Positions 24,040 through 34,235 of a stretch of DNA of 64,000 nucleotides are shown piece after piece (the stretch's first letter is position 1; the number at the start of each line of letters is the position of its first letter). Made by a program: the position numbers and the translations under genes. The DNA comes from Mya arenaria (lineage: Eukaryota > Mollusca > Bivalvia > Myida > Myidae), in the NCBI RefSeq assembly GCF_026914265.1, contig NC_069126.1:33739346-33803345 (forward strand), given 5' to 3'. The notes under the pieces are model-generated. The model had not been told where the DNA came from, searched no databases, and worked only from the letters and a program-made list of their open reading frames with translations.

Positions 24040-24850
24040 TAACATATTGAAAGAATGGTAAAACACAACAATGGCAAAAATTTATATTTTATAAATATCA
24101 AATTTCAAATCCCCCGCCACGGAGTGGGGAGGGGATTACAGAAACACTTCATCAGTTTGTCTGTCCGTCTGGCTGTAACATTTCGTGTCTGTGCTATAAC
24201 TTACTTATGCATTGATGGATTACCACCTTGCTTGGTACAGATGTTGTCCTCATTGAGACGATGAGCAGTGACATTGACCAGGGTCCATAACTCAAAAATC
24301 AAAGTAACACTAGATATTTAAATGTCAGAGTACACATACTCGTGTCCGCGCTATAAACTCTTCCTACATATATCACGTTTGGTCACAGTATGTCAGCCTT
24401 AACTGAAACAGTAATCTATTTTTAGTAACAGTGACAACGAACCTAGGGGGCCAAAAAGCATCCATTAAAGCTCTGTATAAACTTGTCCTATATACCAAGT
24501 TTGGTCACACTATGTCAACCCTTACTTGAGTTATTCAGTACTTACCATAATTCTATTTTGACCTTGACCTAGACCATAACTCTTGGGGCCAAAAAAACAA
24601 TCTCAGGAAAGGTCTCTATAAACTCTTCCTATATACCAAATTTGGTACCAATTAGAAGACCCTTACTTAAGTTATTCAAAACCAACCCTTTTTCTATTAA
24701 TAGTAACCTTGACCTTGATCATAGGGTCCTCAAACGCATTCCCATGAAAGGTCTCCATAAACTCTTTGCATATACCAAGTTTGGTCTCTTTATGTCAAAC
24801 CTAGCTAAAATTATTCGATACATAAGGAAACTGCTGCTCTAACACCAGCC
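24040..24850 (+). repeat. diverged internally repetitive block (CTATAAACTCTTCCTATATACCAA motif family)
   Basis: A phrase of the type TATAAACTCTTCC-ATATACCAAGTTTGGT recurs about five times at 100-150 bp spacing with GACCTTGACC-like spacers. This is a diverged tandem or dispersed repeat and gives no coherent protein. Confidence 0.65.
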
Positions 24851-25059
24851 CGCCCGAACAATGACACAGGTCATTCAAATATCTTGTTTTCCCTTTATGA
24901 AAATGTGGTTAGGAATATAAAAATGTGCCTTTCAAAAGAAATTAAAAGAAGAGTTAAAAAGAAAAAAAAACATTCAAGGGCAATTATTTGTATTTAGGGC
25001 TAACATGAAGTTATGTTCCTTAGTGTAAGATGGTTGTCAATAATTCTGCGAAGTATTAA

Positions 25060-25610
25060 GTGCATTGAATGAAGGTATAGAAGTTTTTTAATTAAAATCC
25101 CAACTTGCCCTAAAACTTCAACTTGCCCTAAAACTTTAACTTAAGTCAATCAGGGGCCATAACTTGTATTAAGGATTATATGAATGAAGGGTATAGAAGT
25201 TATCAATAAATATATCAACCTGCCCTAAAATTTTAACCTAAGTTCCATAGTCAATCAGATGCCATTATGTGTATGAAATATGATATGGAGTTATCTTACC
25301 TAATTATGTGATGGCACTGAACAACTGTGTAAAGTATTAAGTCAATTGAATGAAGGGTATTGGACTTATTAGTGAAAGTCCCAATTTGTTCTTTAACTTT
25401 AACCTGCCCTAAACCTTTAACCTAAGTCAATCAGGGGCTATAACTTGTATTAAGGATAATACAGAGTTATGTAACCTCATTGTGTGATGGTCCTGAACAA
25501 ATGTGTCAAGTATTAAGTTAAATGAACGAATGGTAGAGAAGTTATTAATAAATATCCCAACCTGCCCTAAAACTTTAACCTAAGTTTGATACACTTGTCA
25601 AGGTCCATTT
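25060..25610 (+). repeat. diverged tandem repeat, unit about 150-160 bp
   Basis: GAATGAAGGGTATAGAAGTT, CCAACCTGCCCTAAAACTTT and AAGTCAATCAGGGGCCATAA recur in the same order three to four times with drift. Non-coding. Confidence 0.75.
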
Positions 25611-26591
25611 ACTTGTTGCCACACTCTAAAAAGATATGAAAGGAGTTTGTTATGATATCATGATAAGTGAATGTAGCACTGAAGACTTGATAACATGAAA
25701 CATGAGAAATAAAATAACTAAACATTAAACTGAGGTGAATTTGTTAGGTTTCAAGGTTGATTTCATAAGCTTTATTCGAAATGTTTATTGACAGGAAATT
25801 TGCAATTTGATGTCAATTCTGAATCAGGTTATACAAATCAAACATTGATGCATAGATTGCAGAATAATAATTAAGATTAAGTATTTATATACAAGTAATG
25901 ATTTCATTCCTTTATTCAGCTATTGAGTTAAGCAATTTTGTTAGAAAAAGTGAAAAAAATGTTATTAATTTTTAGGAAGGCTTGTTTATAGGTCATGTAT
26001 TTTGTGGGAAATAAATATCAAAATGATGTCTAAAAAAAGATTATATTGTGAAATAATGTAAGCTTGTAGAGTTAATTTTTTTTAAACATTATATGAAATT
26101 GTGAATAATTGTAAATACATTCAATTATTTATTGAAATGCATTGAAACATCCATATGTTTTTGTTTTATTAAAGGTTGAATGTTAATATCAAAAGCAATG
26201 TTATTTTTAAGTTGCAGTTAAAAATTTAGCAAAAGATTTGCCTAGCTTTTGTTGTGTTACATAACAACACAAAATGCAGAAGGTTTGGGATTTCATTTTT
26301 AATATGAATGCTGGCTATTGTTCAGAAACCATAAAGTTAACAGGAAACTAAGAAAGAGAACAAACCTGGTTTTGGGCAGCGGGGCAGCACTGATATTTGT
26401 AGGCTGAAGAATACTCATTTCTTGGAACTCCTCAGTCCTGGCCCATTATTGTTGGTGGCCATTTTTTGCAGTTTTCATCTTGAAGATGAAGCCCTATCTG
26501 TTCAATATTTACAACTCTTGTGGTAGAAACTGGAATGTAGGATGATAAATATAAATATACATTTTATTGAGACAGAATCGCGTAAAACATG
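25611..26591. other. AT-rich intergenic DNA
   Basis: No gene recognised. Confidence 0.35.
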
Positions 26592-26940
26592 TTTATTATT
26601 TTAAACTAATGCACCAGTCAATTGTAACCACGACCCCAAGGTCCGGGGGGATAGCCGGGGAAATGGACCATGTTTTTAACTTTCAGGTGGCCCTGCATTG
26701 CCGGGTGAATGGGATGGTTATGTCTTCGCTTTAAATATAGCAGGGAATGGGCCTTACCTAGGGCCCCTGGGGTGCGGGGGAATTTGGCGAGATTAAACCA
26801 TCTGTTCATCCTCGCAGGACGGGATTTTAGCCAAGGTTGGCTGGACCTATGGTCAGGGTCCTCGCTATTCCCCTGACCGGGGTTGGGGGGTGGGAGGCGT
26901 GGTTTCAATTGACTGATGCATTAGTCTAAAATAATAACTG
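26592..26940. mobile_element. GC-rich MITE, copy 1 (TIR GCACCAGTCAATTG)
   Basis: The left end TTATTATTTTAAACTAATGC continues into ACCAGTCAATTGTAACCACG. The right end is its imperfect inverse, giving a terminal inverted repeat of about 40 bp. The interior is GC-rich, unlike the surroundings. A related copy lies at 41678-41983. The open frame inside (26618-26908) is a by-product. Confidence 0.8.
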
Positions 26941-26956
26941 GTGCATAATGAAAACG

Positions 26957-27053
26957 TAGTCATTCTAAAATGCCGTCCAGGCTTTTTTTTAAATGATGGT
27001 TTCCAGGCTAGCCATCATTAAAAAAAAGCCTGGACGGCATTTTAGAATGACTA
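26957..27053. mobile_element. 97-bp palindromic element with 9-10 bp target duplication
   Basis: Near-perfect hairpin: TAGTCATTCTAAAATGCCG at the left and its complement at the right, arms of about 42 bp and a loop of about 12 bp. It is flanked by direct repeats AATGAAAACG (26947-26956 and 27054-27063). A 9-bp duplication is typical of Mutator-like (MULE) transposons. See the minimal relative at 55764-55783. Confidence 0.88.
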
Positions 27054-27063
27054 AATGAAAACG

Positions 27064-27869
27064 ATGCAAAAAATTAATGACTACGAACAAATCACCTTAA
27101 ACTCGTTACATACAGACTGACATGCAAACTTGGCGCATGCATTACAAAGAAGGGCTTGAAATATCATCCCTACCATTGTGACTCATTTAGTTAGACGCGT
27201 TGATGTCCAAATTTTGTTGCGGTATTTCACTTCGAATCACCCTCTCGCAATTTTGACCCTGACCGCACACTCGCCTATGTCTGAAATGCAAGAAGCGTTT
27301 TCATTGGACGGCTATCATTCCTGGTTTTAATGACGCAGTTTGGAAAAGCCTTCAAATGTTGTCCAAAATGAAAGTAGGAATACCGCAAAAAAAAACGTGC
27401 TACTGTTTAAATCGAAAGACGCGAAACCTGCTTTAAAAATGATAAATAACAATAGTTTTTCAGTTCACTACAAATGTACGTAAAAAGAAAATACCTTTCC
27501 CCAACCGCCACCGTGTTGACCTCGATATCCCTAGTCTACTGGACGCTTGTATCTGACCCGTACGTGTCATAACCGGGTAATCAGATAATAGACTGGTTCA
27601 CCGATTTTCTAAGATTATTGTAAGATACATTCTGCGCATTCGTGGTTTGTTCTTTTATGTAAAAATATTTAAATAAAAAAGAGAAGTTTTCTCAACAACT
27701 GTGCATTTATGATATTTTTTCTCTAAAAGAGTTATTTAAAAAAATCTCTGGTTTTAATTTGCCTTATATTTTCAAAGCTTCACATATTAGAAGATTACCA
27801 ATCTTCTATTGCAAAATCGAGCAGGAACCAGTCTAATGGCGAACTGCTTCGGAATTATCCGAGAGCGGA
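27064..27869. other. intergenic DNA
   Basis: No gene recognised. Confidence 0.35.
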
Positions 27870-27990
27870 CGGTAAGAAACGGCGCATGCGCGATCAAAAA
27901 ATGAAAACGCCGCATGCGCAAGCCCATTGCACCAGGGACACTTCTAAAACAATCAATATATGCGCCGGGCGCCGATGCGCCCGCGCAATA
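27870..27990. promoter_or_regulatory. CpG-rich patch with two NRF1-like sites
   Basis: GGCGCATGCGCGA (about 27886) and CCGCATGCGCAAG (about 27911) fit the NRF1 palindrome GCGCATGCGC, followed by GCGCCGGGCGCCGATGCGCC. It looks like an animal CpG promoter, but no first exon or gene could be assigned next to it. Confidence 0.4.
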
Positions 27991-28312
27991 AACTAGCCTA
28001 TATCACAGAGCAATGTATCGTCTGCTTGCAAACACTACCTTTAATAAGTGGTTTAAACGCTCTACTAAACTACCTATGTAACCGATGTTAACTCTATGAT
28101 GGTTAAACAACGACTGAGCGAATTGTATAATATCCTATAACATGCTGATTTCTGATTGGACGATTTGTACAATTGAGGCAAATATTAGTGAAAAACTCAC
28201 CTTAATTTAGACGACTTTTCTAGCTGTAAAACCAATAGTGTTATTCAGCGGTGATGTTCACTGCTCGGATTCCGATTTAATAATAAAGTATAGTATATGA
28301 TAAACTGGGGAA

Positions 28313-28622
28313 AAGATTGCACAATACTTTGAAATATATAAACAAGTCTGAACTGGTTTCACCCTGTCGCCCGTTGTATCGTATCCCGTCATAATGGCAG
28401 TTAAAATTCGTCTGCTAATTAAGAGCGCTGTATTGTTTATACAGCGGAGTACATGTCTAAGCATGTTAAGATTGCACAATACTTTGAAATAAATAAACAA
28501 GCCTGAACTGGTTTCACCCTGTCTCCCGTTGTATCGTATCCCGTCATAATGGCAGTTAAAATTCGTCTGCTAATTAATAGCGATATATTTATTTATACTT
28601 CGGAGTACATGTCTAAGCATGT
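28313..28622 (+). repeat. 155-bp tandem duplication
   Basis: AAGATTGCACAATACTTTG starts two direct copies at 28313 and 28468 that stay nearly identical through GGAGTACATGTCTAAGCATG. Confidence 0.92.
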
Positions 28623-29280
28623 TAGCCGTATTATTAACCCGCCACATAAACTCTGCCATTCACTAATAAAACTATCGTCTGCAATAACGTCGGTATTCAT
28701 CTGCGCCGGTTCGATCCGGTTACGCAAGAGCGGTTGCGAAAAATCCCTCATTTTTCCCTCATTCAAAATGGCCGCTTTATATAGATAAAGAAGAAAAAAA
28801 AACTGGACTATACTCCCAGCCTTGACTACTGGTGCCTTCGTGCAATTGCTTCGTGCCTATTTGTTATTGACAAACGCATTTGTCTATGTTTACAACTGTA
28901 AATTGCCTTAACTTTATTGCTTAGTGTTTACGTCTAAACGACATATGACATGTATCAAGTTCAAACATTTAATTAACTTGATTACTAAACTGTGTACAAA
29001 ACTACAACTTATCTATAAATACTAAATAACATGTAGTATTTATATACTGTAATAAGACTATTGAAAGCTAAATTAATATTCATCATTTGCACGAAGGCAC
29101 CTGCCATTTAGACGAATGCACTTGCAATTTAAAATGTGAAATGTCATAAAGCAGCATGCATTAAATGGCGGATAATCCCTTCCATATTTGAATCAGTTAT
29201 GTTCCACTGCCCAAAACACCAACCATAATGTTATAGAAAACCGAACATAGGAGCTCCATTAAACAAAAGGACAGATTCCT
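28623..29280. other. intergenic DNA
   Basis: Nothing recognised. Confidence 0.35.
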
Positions 29281-29286
29281 TTTATT
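29281..29286 (-). promoter_or_regulatory. polyadenylation signal of the TLR pseudogene copy
   Basis: TTTATT on the plus strand is AATAAA on the minus strand. It sits in a context (TTTATTACATTC.ATTCATAT) shared with the intact TLR at 33959, showing that the 3' UTR was duplicated as well. Confidence 0.6.
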
Positions 29287-29723
29287 ACATTCGATTCATA
29301 TGATCATTATATACAAATACGATTTCAAATAAACGCTTTACATTTAAGTACAAACCGTCTTGAATTCAATTATTAGATATATGGGCAATAAATTAATTAA
29401 AATTAATGTACATAGCTCTATATTTTGTAAGATTAAGCTGCAATTAAAATAGCACCTTAGTAATGTTATCAATCGCTAGTTTTAAAACAGTTTCATGCCA
29501 TCATAATATATCCATTTGAACTTTACATGCAATGAAATTATAACAACAAAGTTCTTTGCATTTGACATATAAAGAGTATCAAGTTGTTAACCATTTGTTT
29601 ATATTTCTGCTTCTTCAGTATGGCTCATGTTCGGTGTGGTTGCTGGAGGGATCGTCATAATGAGCCAAAATTTTATGTCAAAAGCGCTGGAAATGAGCGT
29701 TCAATTTTAATTGATATTGGACA

Positions 29724-31174
29724 TCAACGCTTTATGGCTGTTGTCATATTTTCCCAAAACAATGGCTGGCCGTCCGGGTCGCTTGTATAGGAAATGTACG
29801 AATGATGTTCTATCCAATCCAGAATTTCGAGAGGCATTATTTTGGCGGGAACATTCTCGTACAGTACAATCACTAAACACCCATTCTCGCTCACACGCTT
29901 GTCAATGCTTTCCATTCTTGCCATGTTGAATTCAAAAATGCCCCATTGCTTCATTACAAAGTTTTTTGAGAGAATCACTACCGTTTTCTTGCTTGTTCGT
30001 ATCGCATCCACTATGTTATCCTGTATCGGTATACCAGGTAGGAAGTCCCGTTGGTGTACACACAGCTTCATCCCTGTGTGTCCTCCAGTCTTGGTATATT
30101 TTCGTCTCGAATAAAATGTAAGTCATGATCTGAATAAGATATAAACGCATCATATCGGTAATTTTCAGCTTTAAAGTCGTTTACTAGTCGCCGGTAGCCA
30201 AGTAATTTTGCTTTGTCATGTAGTACCAATACCGAAGTTTCCATCTCTTTTTGTACAAAATGACTCCAAATATAATTGAACAGGCTGACAATACACTAAA
30301 CGCGGACAGTAAAATCGCAACTGTATATGATCTGCATTGTGCACGCAAGTGGGGCACATCGCGCAGAAATCCATTTGCATCTACAGAGCTTCCATTTTAC
30401 CTATAGAAAACCATCTCATGAAAACCGTGTAACCTTTCTTTATGATCAAGCAACCAATACAAAAACCTTTGATTGGTACAACTGTATTCGATTGAATTGT
30501 TCCTCAAGTCCAGAGTAAAATTCTTTCCTATTCGCTCTGAATTATCTTCGAGAAGTTGTCTTACTAAATGGTTCAGTTTATGAACAGCGTTACCTCGAAA
30601 ATTCAAATGAAGCAGATTGTTCAAAGTTTTTACATCAACGTCAAATACTTCGATATTGTTATAGCTTAAATCATTTTTTTTCGACATTTTTGAGACGAAT
30701 AAAGATATTCTTTTGGAGGAGTGTTATGCGGTTTGTGGAAAGATTTAGCGTTTTTAAATTAGATATTCAAACGTGTCTCCTTCTTTTTGCTGCACAAACA
30801 TTCCTCCCAAATAATTTTGATCAAGCTGAAGGTTTTCAAGATTGTCCATCGACAAAATGTCTGAGCTTGTGAATGAACAATGAGAACGGGAGATAGAAAA
30901 AAAACTTAAGATTTGGAAACGGACCAAGCTTGCCGCTCAAGGAATGATAAGCGTTTCTTGAAAAGTCCATTACTTCAAGTGAGTTATTTGATGGATTTAT
31001 ATTGATTTGCGTATTGTCAATGTTGTATGCCATGTTGCAATCTGAGAAATAAATGCTTTTGAGTGATCTGGGAAAACGCGGTTTCATGTCAGTAATGGTT
31101 TCATTTTTTGGGATGTACGTACAATGCGGAATATATTTCGCAATGGACTTCAAACTTTCAATAAATAAAAACAA
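29724..31174 (-). pseudogene. Toll-like receptor pseudogene lacking its 5' half
   Basis: The minus strand matches the intact TLR at 34236-36860 from mid-ectodomain to stop: LRR fragments (30836-31174, 30397-30687), the transmembrane/juxtamembrane part (about 30100-30330, almost identical at DNA level) and the TIR domain (29724-30071, with RDFLPGIPI and FWENM). Just upstream of MKLCVHQ a 2-base gain creates a frameshift and TGA, and further breaks lie near 30690-30836. The signal peptide, LRRNT and first LRR block are gone: homology jumps at about 31175-31210 directly to sequence matching the region upstream of the intact gene. It is a non-functional duplicate that arose by internal deletion. 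Confidence 0.9.
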
Positions 31175-32099
31175 TAACCATGTGCTTCCGATTTATTTTA
31201 GAACTCTCTACACGCATCTGGTATAACAATAATGACAATGAAACGTATTTTCATTTATAAGAATGCTGGTTGTGTGGAGTGGTAGATTCCCAAAGGGTTT
31301 GACTTATCATTGAACTGATTTAAGAAACGCCAGTCGAATAAAAGAACATCGAGAACGCGTTCTTGCAAATGAAGAAAATTTACACAAAATAACATGCCCC
31401 AATTGCTCGAAAATATTCAAGTAATAGCTCAATAATTTACAAAACCTATTTAAACCGATAACAGTCTGACATTTATATTATATATAAATTGTATCTTTGA
31501 TCATTTAAAAAGGTAATACAGGCTAAAGGAAATTAGATTTTAGGCTGGTTACGTTATTATTGTCCTTTTAGGTTCGATATGACATGATATTATATGAATG
31601 TACTTAAACAAGAACATATATTTAAAATGCAAGTATACATATTGAATTTAATAAAAAAGTATAAATATTGGGACAAGTGTGTGATTACTGCACTCACTCC
31701 TTGCCTCCTTCCCTCCTCCACTCCACTGCACTCCACTCCTTTCCACTCCACTCCACTCCAAACCCAGTTCATTAAGAAAAACACATATGCAATTAATTTC
31801 CGATATATTTCCAGATAAATTATTTATAGCATCTCCTACCCATTCACCGTACAACTTTTTGAGATTCTTTATGGTCGCGTGCAATACCGGAAATCACGTC
31901 ACAATGTAAGAGGTCATTGCCTGGTCCCTGAGAGTCTAGCCTGAAACGTTGTTCTCCATTGAGACGCCTAGACGACAGAGGTAGAGGCCGAATACTAAGA
32001 AAGCAAAGTTATTTGACTACCTGGAACTTGAACAATTGTTAGTATACACAAACAATAAATATTCACTTTTGCATCGTAAGCAAGTAAAAAAATCAATTT
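31175..32099. other. duplicated TLR upstream region plus low-complexity DNA
   Basis: 31213-31310 matches 37080-37180 (ACGCATCTGGTATAACAA). 31700-31760 is a CCACT-type low-complexity run. No gene recognised. Confidence 0.5.
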
Positions 32100-32400
32100 A
32101 CTACAAGGGTTTGAAAATATTTTATCGACACAAATTACACCAAATTCTAAAATTTAACGATTTGTTGTTTATACCCATAGCACACTGTAACGAATTTCTT
32201 GCGAAATGCAGCACTATTCTTAAGACGAGTCTTCAATATGGCAAGATAATCCTCACATAAATCATAGTGTGTGGTAATAAGTTGTCTTCGCAAAGTCTGT
32301 TCAAACGTATGTCTGAGATGTCTTCACCATCTGTGAAATATTTGTAAGCCATTAATACGTAACTTTACGACTTTTTTCGACAATGATACAATAATGCTCC
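32100..32400 (+). repeat. segmental-duplication block paired with 38690-38945
   Basis: TTTAACGATTTGTTGTTTA, the run to AAGTTGTCTTCGCAAAGTCTG and CTTTACGACTTTTTTCGAC correspond in order to 38716, 38838 and 38925. It is the outer part of the same duplication that copied the TLR. Confidence 0.7.
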
Positions 32401-32779
32401 ACTATTTATTCGAGACTTTTAAAGGAACGAAAGCAAACGAGGTTGGTTAAACGGTATTGTTCGAATTAATACGATATATCCTTTTTATTTTTAAAAGTGA
32501 CCGCCCGACAGCATCGGTCCTTGCAACGTTTAAATCAATAAATGCATACAGATAAACACGTACATGTGATTAATTTTGAGTTGTTTTGTCAACTCCCTTT
32601 AGTTGTAATCCATACGTCCAAGACTGATTGAAGCTTAACGTTGTAGTCATGTGGACAAGAACAAATTGTTGAATAGCGGTAGTTAAGTAAGTGAAGTAAT
32701 TGAATAAGTTGTTGCGCTTTATACTTTATTGTCTTTAAAATTGATGCTGGATCAAGGCCGTTAGGTTTTTGATTTAATT

Positions 32780-33060
32780 TAAAAAAAATGATTGGACAAG
32801 ACAAAGTGGGAAGTTGAGCAATAAATACACTGATCCCAAACCCTGAAATGCTTGGACAAGTGTGAGCGATGTAAACAGTGACCACAAACCCTGTTTATGC
32901 AATGCTCGAACAAAAGTTGAGTAAGCAGTTACCCCAAACACTGAAATGCTTGGACATGTCATAGTGGGAAGTTGAGTAAGCAGTTACCGGAAGCCCTGGA
33001 ATCATTGGACAAGAGAAAGTGTGAAGTTGGGCGATGTAAACAGTAACCACCAAACATGTT
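32780..33060 (-). repeat. diverged tandem repeat, unit about 65-75 bp
   Basis: TGAAATGCTTGGACAAG, AGTTGAGTAAGCAGTTACC and variants recur in order about four times. Non-coding. Confidence 0.7.
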
Positions 33061-33958
33061 TATCAAGAATTATAAGGTACCGCCTTGGAACGGTCAGTAA
33101 AATGTAAACTGACTGGGGGTTTAAACCAGTTTATGTGCACAAACCTTACTCTTATCACAACAATCCCTAATAAAGATAAAACACAATAGGTAAATGGACG
33201 TGAAAGTAACGTGAGGAAACTTATCAATAAAACAAATGATAATAAACGTATAGGTAAACCCCAAGTACTTCTATGATAAGAGATCCCAACTCTATCTGCA
33301 GTCGGAGGGAAAATATTCAGAGCGCCTAATGCAAAAACTTTTCAAAGGTACGATGCAGTCATTGTTAGAAACTATAAATATCCCACACAGTCTGCCTTAT
33401 AAAATAAAAGTTTTAAAACTATGTGATCATAGAGTTTTATCATAAAAAGCATCATTGTACTAAAACTGGGAACAAATAAAGAAAACATTATTTAAATCAA
33501 ATATTCGCTAATCATTCCTTCCAAATGGTTTGAAAATGTAAAATATTTGAAGAAAATGAAATCACATGCCAAAACACTCCGAGTCAGCCAAAAACGTGAT
33601 AGCCAAACACGGTTTTAAAGATAACATGAGTTAGCAAAATCTTCATAAACAATCAAAGGACTGAAATCTTAGTTATGAAACCCTGCTTTCGCCGATCAAT
33701 CCAAGGTGAAAACTCCGTGTTTTTATAAACGATATCATAGTGTTTGTTGGACTGTGTAGTGTTGTTGTTTTTCTTGTGTATCTCTTGGTTGTCTGTTTCG
33801 CATTTCCATTCGTATCTATGCAACATAAAATTTACATTAAATGGGTGACTTTTGGAATCGTCAATCCCTGTTTATTTGCATTACTCATATCAGAATGAGC
33901 GGAAACAGATCAATCAAGTTAAGTTCGATCTCTCTAAAGAACAACATGAAAGTTAATG
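33061..33958. other. intergenic DNA downstream of the TLR
   Basis: Nothing recognised. Confidence 0.35.
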
Positions 33959-33964
33959 TTTTAT
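33959..33964 (-). promoter_or_regulatory. candidate TLR polyadenylation signal
   Basis: AATAAA on the minus strand about 270 bp beyond the TLR stop, conserved in the duplicate copy at 29281. Confidence 0.55.
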
Positions 33965-34235
33965 TACATTCCATTCATATCATCAAACACTTTACATACA
34001 AATAAGTTTACATACACGTTCCTTACACTAATGTACGGATGCCATCATGAATACATTATCAGATACATGGGCGAAACATTTTAAAACATACAAATAGGCA
34101 ATTGAACTATGCTAGCATCAATATTATAAATTTATATGTATTTGTAATTCAACCAGATAAAGATATCGAGAAGCTACTACAATATAAAACCAATTACAAT
34201 AGCAATGCTTGCAAGTATTTAGTTTATAATGGACA

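Noticed and set aside
26618..26908. 96-codon Pro-rich minus-strand protein
   Set aside because: Same reason: interior of the MITE at 26592-26940.
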